DNA of 64,000 bases from an uncultured Caulobacterales bacterium (GTDB lineage: Bacteria; Pseudomonadota; Alphaproteobacteria; Caulobacterales; Maricaulaceae), in assembly GCA_947503715.1 (NCBI GenBank), contig CANNER010000001.1:124001-188000 (forward strand), given 5' to 3'. Each line of letters starts with the position of its first letter. Position 1 is the first letter of the stretch. Both the position numbers and the translations under genes were made by a program. The notes under the pieces are model-generated. The model saw only the letters and a program-made list of their open reading frames with translations. It did no database searches and was not told the origin of the DNA. Below, one piece after another: positions 26,768 to 35,083 of this stretch.

Positions 26768-26818
26768 TCGACCCCGTGAGTCGATTGCAGTGAAGTGCCG
26801 AACCGTTCTCCGGTTCGG
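26766..26818 (+). repeat. Paired hairpins downstream of creD / upstream of sdhB
   Basis: Hairpin A is AATCGAC-N7-GTCGATT (26766-26786), beginning within the creD TAA. Hairpin B is CCGAACCG-N5-CGGTTCGG (26798-26818). Related stems (TCGAC/GTCGA and CCGAAC/GTTCGG) recur in the opposite order just after sdhB at 27704-27743, so sdhB is bracketed by inverted copies of the pair. No T-run follows, so these are not classical terminators. Confidence 0.6.
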
Positions 26819-26917
26819 TTGCCAGTATCGCCACAACATGTCGCGTGCGAAACCTCTTTAGTCGTCGTGCATTTATGTCTATAAGCCCGTCAAACTTTAA
26901 TCAGGATGAACCTCCCC

Positions 26918-27697
26918 ATGGTCCAGCTTACGCTTCCAAAGAATTCAAAAGTCCGCAAGGGCAAAGCCTGGAAGGCGAAACCAGGCGCGACGCGCCTGAA
27001 AACGTTCAAGATTTACCGCTATGATCCAACGGATGGCGGGAACCCGTACTGGGATACTTACCAGATTGATTTGGACGAATGCGGCCCGATGGTCTTGGAC
27101 GCCCTGTTCAAGATTAAGAACGAGATCGATCCGACTCTCGCCTTCCGTCGCTCCTGCCGTGAGGGTGTCTGTGGTTCCTGCGCGATGAATATTGGCGGAC
27201 GGAATACGCTCGCCTGTACCAAGGGCATTGATGAGGTAAAGGGTGGTACAATTACGATTTCGCCCCTGCCGCATATGCCGGTCGTCCGCGACCTCGTGCC
27301 GGACCTGTCCAATTTCTACAAGCAATATGCGTCCATTGAGCCATGGCTCCACACGTCCACACCTCTGCCAACGGAAGAGATCAAGCAGACACCGGATGAC
27401 CGCGAAAAGCTCGACGGCTATTACGAATGTATTCTCTGCGCGTCCTGCTCCACGTCCTGTCCGTCATATTGGTGGAATGGCGACCGTTATCTCGGGCCAG
27501 CAGCCTTGCTTCAAGCTTACCGTTGGTTGGTCGATAGCCGTGATGATGCAACGAGTGAGCGTCTCGAGAAACTCGACGATCCGTTCAAACTCTATCGCTG
27601 TCACACAATTATGAACTGCGCCAATGTTTGTCCAAAAGGCCTAAATCCAGCCAAGGCGATTGCCGAAGTTAAGAAGATGATGGTCGAGAGAGCCTAG
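26918..27697 (+). CDS. sdhB: Succinate dehydrogenase iron-sulfur subunit
   Basis: 259 residues from the ATG at 26918, which has AGGATGA at a suitable distance; the ATG at 26906 has no ribosome site. The N-terminal ferredoxin domain holds the [2Fe-2S] Cys set in [16 protein letters not shown] and LACTKG. The C-terminal domain has [16 protein letters not shown] and [21 protein letters not shown] for the [4Fe-4S] and [3Fe-4S] clusters. It carries electrons from SdhA to the SdhCD anchor. Unusually it stands alone, 7.9 kb from sdhCDA, and needs its own promoter in the 150 bases after creD. Confidence 0.97.
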   Translation: MVQLTLPKNSKVRKGKAWKAKPGATRLKTFKIYRYDPTDGGNPYWDTYQIDLDECGPMVLDALFKIKNEIDPTLAFRRSCREGVCGSCAMNIGGRNTLACTKGIDEVKGGTITISPLPHMPVVRDLVPDLSNFYKQYASIEPWLHTSTPLPTEEIKQTPDDREKLDGYYECILCASCSTSCPSYWWNGDRYLGPAALLQAYRWLVDSRDDATSERLEKLDDPFKLYRCHTIMNCANVCPKGLNPAKAIAEVKKMMVERA

Positions 27698-27812
27698 GAC
27701 TTGGTTCGGCTTTGCCGAACTCATCGACCCAGTGGGTCGATGAGAAAGTCCTCGGCTCTCTCGCCGCCAAAGCCGGACGGCAGTCCGGCGACGCGGTTAC
27801 GGACCGTCCGGG
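27696..27812 (+). repeat. Hairpin cluster at the sdhB 3' end with three-way-junction fold
   Basis: AGGACTT (27696-27702) pairs with AAGTCCT (27746-27752) and encloses two perfect hairpins: GTTCGGC-TTT-GCCGAAC (27704-27720) and TCATCGACCC-N3-GGGTCGATGA (27721-27743). Together they can form a closed three-arm structure starting inside the sdhB stop codon. Two more hairpins follow: GCCGGAC-N4-GTCCGGC (27772-27789) and CGGAC-C-GTCCG (27800-27810). There is no poly-T tract. The remainder of the gap up to the amidase gene holds nothing else I can name. Confidence 0.6.
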
Positions 27813-27995
27813 GGATGGAAAATAGGGCCTTTCGCCCGCTCGCCGCGAAGCGGTTAAAACTTGGATTAATTTATAAATCTAGTCTCGCCTCCAAATTTGG
27901 ACGAGAGTTAGGCGCCGCGGCCCTAATTTCCCGCATGACTCGCTCATCGCTGTGTGATTAGAAAGTTCAACACTTTCACTCTCGCGGAGCTTAAC

Positions 27996-29600
27996 ATGCG
28001 CCTAGCCCTCACTCTCGCCGCTTGCTGTCTGGCCACGGCCTGTGCCCCGACAGCGGAAGTGCCCAAAACGGAAACTGTGGCGGCGGCTTCGGACTTTACC
28101 GCTAAAGGCATAACTGCCCGCACATTGCCCGAATTGGCGGACGCGCTGTCCTCCGGAAAGCTGTCTTCGGAAGTCCTGACACAAGCCTATCTCGACCGCA
28201 TCGAAGCCGTCGATAGGAACGGCCCGACCCTCCAATCTGTCCTTTCGCTTAATCCCGATGCGCTGGCACAGGCCAAAGCGTCGGATGCCCGCCGCGCGGC
28301 GGGAGAGAGCCTCGGCCCGTTGGACGGCGTGCCGATCCTCTTCAAAGACAATATCGAAACACTTGACCCGGTCGCGACGACGGCGGGGGCCTATGCGCTT
28401 AAGGACAATATCACAGAACGGGACAGCCCGCTCGTGGCCGGATTACGGGCGGAAGGCGCCGTCATTCTTGGTAAGACAAATCTTTCACAATGGGCAAATT
28501 TTCGATCAGAAAGTTCTGTGTCAGGTTGGTCCGCGCTGGGGGGACAAGTCCGTAACCCACATATGCTCGACCGGTCTCCTTGCGGCTCGTCTTCGGGGTC
28601 CGGTGCAGCGATTGCGGCGTCCCTCGCGGCGGGGGCTGTGGGCACAGAAACAAACGGCTCCATTATCTGCCCGTCCAACGTGAACGGCGTCGTCGGTTTC
28701 AAACCCACAGTCGGCCTCGTCAGTCAGCAATATATCGTCCCCATCAGCGTCAGTCAGGACACGGCCGGACCGATGACGAAAACGGTCACGGGCGCTGCGA
28801 TGATGCTGTCAGCGATGGATAATGTAGAGGTCGATTATACGGCGCAGTTGGACGCCGCTTCATTACGCGGAAAACGCGTTGGCGTGTTGCGTTTCGCGCA
28901 GGGGGAGACGGCGGATATTCAGGCGCGATTCAACGCCGCGCTGGAAGGCTTGGAAGCCGCCGGAGCGGAACTGGTAGAGATCGACGCGTTTGAATTGGGC
29001 GTCGAAAATTATGGCCGGAAATCCTACGATGTGCTGCTTTATGAATTTAAAGACGGGTTGAATGACTATCTGGCAGAGGCCGCACCGGCCGTGAAACCTC
29101 GCACGTTGGAAGCGTTGATCGCGTTTAATAAAACGAATGATAATGAGATGGCCGTGTTTGATCAGACCATATTTGACGCGGCGCAGGCCAAAGGCGAGAT
29201 CACGGATGAAGCCTATCTCACCGCGTGGGACGATGTGCAGCGCGGCACGGGCGTTGAGGGCATTGACCGCCTTATGCGTGAGAACGATGTCGATATGCTC
29301 GTCAGTCCATCAGGACCTGTCGCGTCGCGGATTGACCCCATCAATGGCGATGTTTGGCCATCATGGGCAGGAGCAGGCTATCTGGCCGCGGTTGCGGGCT
29401 ATCCGCATATCACTGTGCCCATGGGCGATGTTCACGGCATTCCCATCGGCCTCTCTATTATGGGCAGCGCGGGTCAGGATGCGGAGATTTTATCCTATGG
29501 TTACGCGTTTGAGCAGGCGACAAATCTGCGCGTCGACCCGCAATATTTACGCAATGCCGAAGATCGTCCGGAGCTCGCCAAGGCTCTGTCCGCAAAATAG
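27996..29600 (+). CDS. Amidase-signature family hydrolase, lipoprotein
   Basis: About 534 residues from the ATG at 27996, with GGAG upstream; the frame extends to 27954 without a good start. The N-terminus MRLALTLAACCLATACAPT is a signal peptide with a lipobox-like end. Amidase-signature core: VPILFKDNIET (catalytic Lys), CGSSSGSGAAIAASLAAGAVGTETNGSIICPSNVNGVVGFKPT with the cis-Ser and nucleophile Ser, and GPMTKTV. It hydrolyses an amide in the periplasm or outer membrane; substrate unknown. Related secreted amidases are often annotated from the GatA-like family, but this one is not part of tRNA amidation. Confidence 0.88.
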   Translation: MRLALTLAACCLATACAPTAEVPKTETVAAASDFTAKGITARTLPELADALSSGKLSSEVLTQAYLDRIEAVDRNGPTLQSVLSLNPDALAQAKASDARRAAGESLGPLDGVPILFKDNIETLDPVATTAGAYALKDNITERDSPLVAGLRAEGAVILGKTNLSQWANFRSESSVSGWSALGGQVRNPHMLDRSPCGSSSGSGAAIAASLAAGAVGTETNGSIICPSNVNGVVGFKPTVGLVSQQYIVPISVSQDTAGPMTKTVTGAAMMLSAMDNVEVDYTAQLDAASLRGKRVGVLRFAQGETADIQARFNAALEGLEAAGAELVEIDAFELGVENYGRKSYDVLLYEFKDGLNDYLAEAAPAVKPRTLEALIAFNKTNDNEMAVFDQTIFDAAQAKGEITDEAYLTAWDDVQRGTGVEGIDRLMRENDVDMLVSPSGPVASRIDPINGDVWPSWAGAGYLAAVAGYPHITVPMGDVHGIPIGLSIMGSAGQDAEILSYGYAFEQATNLRVDPQYLRNAEDRPELAKALSAK

Positions 29601-29601
29601 G

Positions 29602-30432
29602 TTATAATTGCCCGACAGTCTTTCGGATGAGTGCCGTCGCGTCTTCCGCCTTTTTTGGAAGACCCTCTGCAGGAATTTTCTCACCAAAGGTCAGGCGGAA
29701 AGTCTGGCCTTTTTTATTGAGCAATTCGTGGAAGAGCGTGATGTCGCGCAGTTCAGAGTTCACGCGGGCGAAGAAGTAATAGAGAAATGAATTCCGCGCC
29801 TTGATCCGCAGGGGAATGACGGGCGTTCCATATTTTTTGGCCAGCATAGCGGCGCTACTCTGCCACGGTTTATCGACCAGCCCGCGCCATGTCAGCTTGG
29901 CGAGTGAGCCTGACGGGAAAATCACGATACATTTTTTAGCTTCTATCGCCTCTTTGACAGCCAGCAATGTATCCCGTGTTTTGGCATGGCTGCGTTTGCT
30001 CTTCACCCATTCGACGGGGATAATAATGTCTTCGCCGTTTGGAATAACGCGCAAGGCATCGGCATTGGCCATGAAAATATGGTCCGGTCGTCTCTCGCGA
30101 ATGGCCTGAAAGACGGCCAATCCGTCTGCCAGACCCGTGGGGTGATTGGCGATGACAATACAGGCCCCTTTGCGGGGAAGGTGCGATAATCCTGTGACGG
30201 CGGTGCGGGGATTAATGTGTCGGGCCACACGCTGAAACGCGGCGTGGCCAGAGAGCGGGCGGATGGTGTCGGACAGAAAAACTGCCGCGTCATAGGCCAG
30301 CATCCGATACAATGCGGGCTTGATGAAGCGGAACAGCTTTGGCTTCGCCATGAGTTTTGGCGCGCGTTCGGATATCAATTCTTCGACAATATGCACGGGT
30401 TCAATAGTGACGACATCCGCGCGTGAATCCAA
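29602..30432 (-). CDS. Lysophospholipid acyltransferase-like protein
   Basis: Up to 276 residues. VIANHPTGLADGLAV is the acyltransferase motif I; the classical spacing is HX4D but here it is HX5D, as in an alphaproteobacterial subgroup with NHPTGIAD. FPSGSLAKLTW resembles the FPEGT motif and VIPLRI follows. It probably acylates a lysophospholipid or related lipid. The start is uncertain: TTG at 30432 has a poorly spaced ribosome site, and the next Met is at 30351. It converges with the amidase gene, one base between stops. Confidence 0.78.
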   Translation of the reverse strand: MDSRADVVTIEPVHIVEELISERAPKLMAKPKLFRFIKPALYRMLAYDAAVFLSDTIRPLSGHAAFQRVARHINPRTAVTGLSHLPRKGACIVIANHPTGLADGLAVFQAIRERRPDHIFMANADALRVIPNGEDIIIPVEWVKSKRSHAKTRDTLLAVKEAIEAKKCIVIFPSGSLAKLTWRGLVDKPWQSSAAMLAKKYGTPVIPLRIKARNSFLYYFFARVNSELRDITLFHELLNKKGQTFRLTFGEKIPAEGLPKKAEDATALIRKTVGQL

Positions 30433-30460
30433 GCCTTCGAAAGATCATCGCGCAATAAAA

Positions 30461-30483
30461 AAGCCGCCCTGAAGGACGGCTTT
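30461..30483 (-). terminator. Rho-independent terminator after channel-like gene
   Basis: Read on the minus strand, AAGCCGUCC-UUCA-GGGCGGCUU forms a nine-pair stem (one U-G wobble) followed by a run of six U. On the plus strand the wobble becomes an A-C mismatch, so it belongs to the minus-strand gene ending at 30505. Confidence 0.88.
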
Positions 30484-30504
30484 CTCAATTTTATTTAAAG
30501 TGAT

Positions 30505-31755
30505 TTACTTCTTAGGCGGTGCAGCGCGGCGTGTTGCCGGCTTTTTCACGGGCGCCTTTTTGACGGGCTTGCTATCGCCGAGCTTCTTCACAGAGCTGGA
30601 AGGGATCGCTTTTTCAAGGACTTTCGCCGCCCAATCACGTCCACCGACACCAAAGGCAATCGCGGCAGCAACCGCTGCGGATATTACGAAGGCCGAGAAG
30701 GCGACCGGAATAATCGTGCCTGCCGGATCCAGTTGAGCCAAGCCGAGGAAGATGAACAGGACCATGAAAGCATATTTCACGAATGTTGCGATCTTCGGGT
30801 TGATGACCGATGACATGAAGCGTCCGACCAGACTGGCCAAAAAGACACCAATGACGATCAGCACAGCCGCTTCCAGCAATTGTCCGCCGAATGTCTGAAC
30901 CGAATCAAACGCGCGGGACAGGCTGTCATTGCCGAGAATACTCACAGCAGCGGACACACCAATCACGAGGATGATGAGGAAGGCGAGATAGCCTGCCGCT
31001 TTGGACGGGGATGTTTTCAATCCTTCGCCGTCATCCAACATCATGACTTCATTGATGGAACTATCAAAACCGAGGCTCGGCAGGAAATTCTGTAGGAAGT
31101 TCGAGACGAAACGACCAATGAAAACCGACAAAGCCAAAACAATCGCAGCTGCGACAAGCTCAGGAATGTAGTTCACAAATCCGCTCAACATGTCGGACAG
31201 TGGGACGCTTATTTCCGGAATATCCAGGATGGACAATGCGGCAATTGCGACGGGTACAATAATCAGCACAAAGATGAGTGTGCCGAGTGCTTTAGCCAGC
31301 GAACCTTCTGATCCTGTGGCCGATGTCACACCCGTACGGGCTGCAAGATTGTCGACCTGTGCGGCCTCCAGTGTAGCTGTTGTGGCGTTTTTTGCGACTT
31401 TGGCGACAATGTAACCGATGAAGAAGGTGAAACCTGCCCCGATAAGTTTCGGAATAAAGACACCAATTGTGCTGAATAGATCATCGACCGGGCCGAGATA
31501 GCTACCCATGTTCAGGCGTGAAAGCGCGAGATAGAGCACATAGAGAATGACGAGCCAGAAGACGGCTTTGCCAATAGCGTTACCAATATTTCCGCCAGTC
31601 GTCTGGGCGCGTTTACCCAAGCCTGTGCGATTAATGACACCGGCGACCAGTCCGCGTAGGACATAGGCCACGATAATGCCGATGATGAGAATAGCGAGAG
31701 CAAACGCGACTTGCGCCCAGTCCATATTCTCGAAAAATGCGTATATTTGATCCAT
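30505..31755 (-). CDS. Mechanosensitive-channel-like membrane protein with conserved TM-helix repeats
   Basis: About 416 residues from the ATG at 31755 (AGGGAC upstream). It has repeated blocks of a hydrophobic helix followed by an amphipathic GRFVSNFLQNFLP / GYIVAKVAKNATTATLEAA type segment, the conserved TM helix arrangement of CmpX-like proteins annotated as mechanosensitive ion channels, but no MscS beta-domain is evident. The C-terminal tail is Lys/Pro/Ala-rich (PVKKAPVKKPATRRAAPPKK). Probably an inner-membrane protein involved in osmotic or envelope stress; channel activity not proved. Confidence 0.75.
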   Translation of the reverse strand: MDQIYAFFENMDWAQVAFALAILIIGIIVAYVLRGLVAGVINRTGLGKRAQTTGGNIGNAIGKAVFWLVILYVLYLALSRLNMGSYLGPVDDLFSTIGVFIPKLIGAGFTFFIGYIVAKVAKNATTATLEAAQVDNLAARTGVTSATGSEGSLAKALGTLIFVLIIVPVAIAALSILDIPEISVPLSDMLSGFVNYIPELVAAAIVLALSVFIGRFVSNFLQNFLPSLGFDSSINEVMMLDDGEGLKTSPSKAAGYLAFLIILVIGVSAAVSILGNDSLSRAFDSVQTFGGQLLEAAVLIVIGVFLASLVGRFMSSVINPKIATFVKYAFMVLFIFLGLAQLDPAGTIIPVAFSAFVISAAVAAAIAFGVGGRDWAAKVLEKAIPSSSVKKLGDSKPVKKAPVKKPATRRAAPPKK

Positions 31756-31816
31756 GATAGGTATGTCCCTCCAGACGAAAAGGGGCATGGCGCGGAATCA
31801 TCCCGGCCTGTCCCCA

Positions 31817-31831
31817 TTAACTATTATTTAG
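31817..31831. promoter_or_regulatory. CtrA-like half-site pair, near match
   Basis: TTAA-CTATTAT-TTAG matches seven of eight positions of the TTAA-N7-TTAA box bound by the cell-cycle regulator CtrA in Caulobacter-type bacteria. It lies in the divergent space between the channel-like gene and zapE, about 62 bases from the former. One match in an AT-rich gap is weak evidence. Confidence 0.25.
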
Positions 31832-31933
31832 TCTATACCACACTTAACGTAACATGAACGGAATTTGTTCCACGCTTTTGTGGATTATCTTCACGGATTG
31901 ACCTATAGGACGTCCTCATCCAAATGCGGACCT

Positions 31934-32032
31934 ATGCAGCCTGCGCCCATCCGAAATAAACCGCTCTTTTATGGGCTAGTTCTGCTCTCATTCGGCATTC
32001 TCGGCCTGTCCGTTATTCTACTTTCGGGCTGA
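31934..32032 (+). CDS. Possible 32-residue membrane microprotein upstream of zapE
   Basis: The frame encodes a basic start (MQPAPIRNKPLFYG) followed by one hydrophobic helix (LVLLSFGILGLSVILLSG) and a TGA two bases before the zapE ATG. Position and hydropathy fit a small single-pass protein coupled to zapE, a cell-division ATPase. There is no clear ribosome site, so it may instead be untranslated leader. Conservation across relatives would decide. Confidence 0.35.
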   Translation: MQPAPIRNKPLFYGLVLLSFGILGLSVILLSG

Positions 32033-32034
32033 AT

Positions 32035-33180
32035 ATGGGATCGATTCGCTCAAGATTAGAGACACGTATCGCGGACGGCGTCCTTGTGCTGGATCCAGAG
32101 CAGGTCGAGGCGGCAGACGCGCTTGATTCGCGGCTTCTGGCTTTGGCGGAATATGAGCCTGCTAAGAGTGGATTGTTGTCCCGCTTTCTCGGTAACCGCA
32201 CGACTGTGCCGCGTGGCCTCTATATGTATGGCGGGGTCGGGCGTGGGAAATCAATGTTAATGGACTGGTTCTATGAGGCCGCAGAGTTCGCACCAAAGCG
32301 CCGCACGCATTTTCATGCCTTCATGTTGGATGTGCACGCGCGGATTAATACATGGCGCAAATTGGACAAAGACGGGCGGCGCGCTTCGCCTTTTCATGTG
32401 CGCGGGGCAGGGGATGACCCGATTGCACCAACTGCGCGCGCGATTGCGTCCGAGGCGAAGCTCCTCTGTTTCGACGAATTTCACGTCACCGATATTACGG
32501 ATGCGATGATTCTCTCCCGCCTATTCGAAGCGCTGTGGAGAGAGGAAGGCGTGGTGGTCATCGCGACATCGAACCGTGCGCCTTCTGATCTCTACAAGAA
32601 CGGTCTCAACCGGCCTTTGTTTGAGCCTTTTATAGAGATGATGCCGGACCACCTCATCATACACGATTTTGACGGCGATGTGGATCACCGGCTCCGCGCG
32701 CTGACGGCGGCCCCCATTTATCACATGCCTTTGGGCACGGATGCAGATGAGGCGATGGATCAGGCATGGGTGCGCCTGACACGCGGGGCGACACCGGAGG
32801 TGAGTGAGTTAATCGTGCAGGGCCGAACACTCACATTTCCAAATACAGCGCGAGGCGTGTTGCGATCTGATTTTAAGCAGATGTGCGAAACCCATCGCGG
32901 GCCGGCGGATTATCTCGAAATTGCGCAGGCCTTTCATACTGTCCTACTCGAAGGCGTACCCGAAATGGGACCGGATTCGCGAAATGCGGCGAAGCGGTTC
33001 GTGACGCTGGTGGACGCGCTTTATGAGACTCGCACCAAACTCGTGATGAGTGCGCAGGTCGAACCCGCCGCGCTTTATGACGCGGGAGACGGCGCGTTCG
33101 AGTTTGAACGGACCGTGAGTCGGTTGATGGAAATGCGAACGGAAGAGTATTTAGCGGAGGAGAGAGCGGGAGCGTTCTAA
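32035..33180 (+). CDS. zapE: Cell division protein ZapE (AFG1-like ATPase)
   Basis: 381 residues of the AFG1/ZapE P-loop family. Walker A is in GLYMYGGVGRGKSMLMDWF; FHAFMLDVHARI, LLCFDEFHVTDITDAMIL (Walker B) and VVIATSNRAPSDLYKNGLNR (sensor region) are family hallmarks. ZapE associates with FtsZ and the Z-ring in late division. The start at 32035 is two bases after a possible microprotein frame. It converges with rnhB, seven bases between stops. Confidence 0.94.
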   Translation: MGSIRSRLETRIADGVLVLDPEQVEAADALDSRLLALAEYEPAKSGLLSRFLGNRTTVPRGLYMYGGVGRGKSMLMDWFYEAAEFAPKRRTHFHAFMLDVHARINTWRKLDKDGRRASPFHVRGAGDDPIAPTARAIASEAKLLCFDEFHVTDITDAMILSRLFEALWREEGVVVIATSNRAPSDLYKNGLNRPLFEPFIEMMPDHLIIHDFDGDVDHRLRALTAAPIYHMPLGTDADEAMDQAWVRLTRGATPEVSELIVQGRTLTFPNTARGVLRSDFKQMCETHRGPADYLEIAQAFHTVLLEGVPEMGPDSRNAAKRFVTLVDALYETRTKLVMSAQVEPAALYDAGDGAFEFERTVSRLMEMRTEEYLAEERAGAF

Positions 33181-33187
33181 GGCTTCA

Positions 33188-33775
33188 TTACCGTCCAAAA
33201 GTCCAACGGTGGACCGGACTTCGCCCCAATCGCTCGACCGCTTCGCGGTGTGCTTTCGTCGGATAGCCCTTATGCCCCGCCCAACCATATCCGGGGAATC
33301 GCTGATCCGCTTCCGCCATCAGTCTGTCGCGAGTCACTTTCGCAACAATCGACGCCGCCGCAATGGACAGGCTTTTCGCATCGCCTTTCACAATTGCGTG
33401 AGCGTCGCATTTCAGCTCGGGCGGGACACGATTGCCGTCAATCAGGGCGCAGTCCACTGTTATCCTTAAGTTTTCAATGGCTCGCCGCATGGCGATCATC
33501 GACGCCCAGAGGATGTTCAAGCGATCAATTTCTCCTGGTTCCGCAATCCCGATGCCGATTTGCGCGCAACCCTCCAAAATATTCAGGAGTCGTTCACGCG
33601 ACGAGTGGGAGAGAGCCTTACTGTCATTCAGGCCGTCCGGAATATTTTCGGGGTTGAGGATTACGGCGGCGGCGACCACGGGACCAGATAGCGGTCCACG
33701 CCCTGCTTCATCGACCCCGCAGACCGTTTGGTTCTCGAAGACACCGGCTTTGGTTTCAAATTCGAAGTCGGGCAT
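33188..33775 (-). CDS. rnhB: Ribonuclease HII
   Basis: 195 residues from the ATG at 33775; the open frame extends to 34018 but that part is not RNase HII-like and overlaps a divergent gene. Catalytic acidic residues are in CGVDEAGRGPLSGPVVAAAV (Asp and Glu), LIDGN and the late Asp region; KGDAKSLSIAAASIVAKVTRD and YGWAGHKGYPTKAH are diagnostic. It removes ribonucleotides from DNA-RNA hybrids. Length is typical. Confidence 0.95.
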   Translation of the reverse strand: MPDFEFETKAGVFENQTVCGVDEAGRGPLSGPVVAAAVILNPENIPDGLNDSKALSHSSRERLLNILEGCAQIGIGIAEPGEIDRLNILWASMIAMRRAIENLRITVDCALIDGNRVPPELKCDAHAIVKGDAKSLSIAAASIVAKVTRDRLMAEADQRFPGYGWAGHKGYPTKAHREAVERLGRSPVHRWTFGR

Positions 33776-33900
33776 AAAAGGGTCGCATTTCGCGGTCAGG
33801 AGTAAGATGGCACGGCGCATGCAAAAAACGCATGTGCAGGGTTTATCAGGAGGAAGAAGGTCTGCTAAGGACCTCTTAACGATTTCTAAAGGAGCATTCC

Positions 33901-34314
33901 ATGTCCAAATCAAAACTTGCAGGTCTGACCTGCGCCCTAATTTTCGCAGCAAGTGCTCCGGCATTCGCACAATCCGCAGCTGATGAAGAAGCAGCGCGCA
34001 AGGCGGAAACACCCTCAACAGAAGGTGTCGTCACAAATGCGGCGTCCTGCCAGTATGAAGGCGGCTTCCTCGGTAAGGTCGATGGCGCCAATGTTTGTAT
34101 GGCCCCGATCCGCGGTGTCGAGTTCAACACACAAGCCTATGATGGTCAGAACCTCGGTGTCATGAATTGCGAAGGCAACGGATCATTTGGTAATGAGCTG
34201 TCCGGCAGCTATTGCCGTATCTTCCTCGAGCCAAAGCCGCGCAAGAAGACACGCGCAGAGCTGGAAGCCGAATTGGAAGCCATGACGGAAGCCGAGCTGG
34301 AAGCCACAAACTAG
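33901..34314 (+). CDS. Secreted small protein, unknown
   Basis: 137 residues. Signal peptide about 1-23 (ending PAFAQ), then an acidic segment, a core with four Cys (SCQYEGG, NVCMAPI, VMNCEGN, SYCRIF) that could form two disulfides, and a repetitive charged C-terminus (ELEAELEAMTEAELEAT). The ribosome site TAAAGGAGC is strong and a terminator follows, so it is a single, probably well-expressed gene. I recognise no named family. Confidence 0.7.
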   Translation: MSKSKLAGLTCALIFAASAPAFAQSAADEEAARKAETPSTEGVVTNAASCQYEGGFLGKVDGANVCMAPIRGVEFNTQAYDGQNLGVMNCEGNGSFGNELSGSYCRIFLEPKPRKKTRAELEAELEAMTEAELEATN

Positions 34315-34340
34315 GCTTTTCCCGCACACGGAAATTTGAA

Positions 34341-34370
34341 GCCCGGTCGTTTGCGCGACCGGGCTTTTTT
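34341..34370 (+). terminator. Rho-independent terminator
   Basis: GCCCGGTCG and CGACCGGGC form a nine-pair stem with loop TTTGCG, extended by flanking A-T pairs and followed by TTTTTT. It ends the secreted-protein transcript at 34314 and isolates the glycosyltransferase pair that follows. Confidence 0.92.
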
Positions 34371-34408
34371 GTGGCCATGTGCCGCAGGAGAGGGCAGAGC
34401 GTCGACAA

Positions 34409-35083
34409 ATGCTGGCTGTCATTATACCCACCCTCAATGCGCAGGATTGCCTTCCGCCTTTACTGGCGGAGTTGGACGATATGCGCGTGGTCATCAGTGA
34501 TGGCGGCTCGAAAGATGACACGCTGGATATGGCGATCGGGGCCGGAGCCGTGATTGCGCGCGGTGTGTGCGGGCGCGGGGCGCAAATGGCGCGCGGCGCA
34601 GAACTCTCGGGCGCGGTGGACGAGGTTACGGCCTATCTCTTCATCCACGCGGATTGCCGTCTTTTATCAGGGTGGAAGTCTGTGGCCGAGACGGCTTTAA
34701 AGTCGCCGGAAACAGCATGGTTTTTTGAGTATGATCCCGAAGCAAAAGGGCGCGGCGTCACGTGGTTGCGTTTCATCGTTTGGCTGCGGGGTTGGGCATG
34801 GCGTCTACCCTATGGCGATCAGGCACTGCTGATCCCGCGCGACATGTATGAGGCGTTGGGTGGATATGATCGTGAAAAACCGCTTTTTGAAGATGTCGAT
34901 ATTGTGGACCGAATTAAGTCAGCCTATGGCCGGAAGGCGCTCCGCAAATTACCCATCGCGCTGAAAACCGATATTTCCGATCACTTGCGCGAAGGCGTCT
35001 GGACGCGGGGTTGGCGGAATTACCGCCTGTTGAAAGCCTATCGTCGGGGCGAGTCGGCCAAGGAATTGGTCAAGAGATATTAA
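34409..35083 (+). CDS. TIGR04283-type family 2 glycosyltransferase
   Basis: 224 residues from the ATG at 34409. GT-A features: LAVIIPTLNAQDCLPPLLAEL, VISDGGSKDDT, GRGAQMARGA, FIHADCRL (DxD-like), YGDQALLIPRDMYEALGGY and PLFEDVDIVDR. The family name in databases mentions arsenosugar biosynthesis, but no arsenic methyltransferase or radical SAM partner is nearby, so the donor and acceptor are unknown. It overlaps the next gene by one base (TAATG), a pair commonly kept together. Confidence 0.85.
   Translation: MLAVIIPTLNAQDCLPPLLAELDDMRVVISDGGSKDDTLDMAIGAGAVIARGVCGRGAQMARGAELSGAVDEVTAYLFIHADCRLLSGWKSVAETALKSPETAWFFEYDPEAKGRGVTWLRFIVWLRGWAWRLPYGDQALLIPRDMYEALGGYDREKPLFEDVDIVDRIKSAYGRKALRKLPIALKTDISDHLREGVWTRGWRNYRLLKAYRRGESAKELVKRY

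Noticed and set aside
33776-34018. N-terminal extension of the rnhB frame up to 34018
   Set aside because: The extra 81 residues are not RNase HII-like and overlap the promoter and start of the divergent secreted-protein gene.
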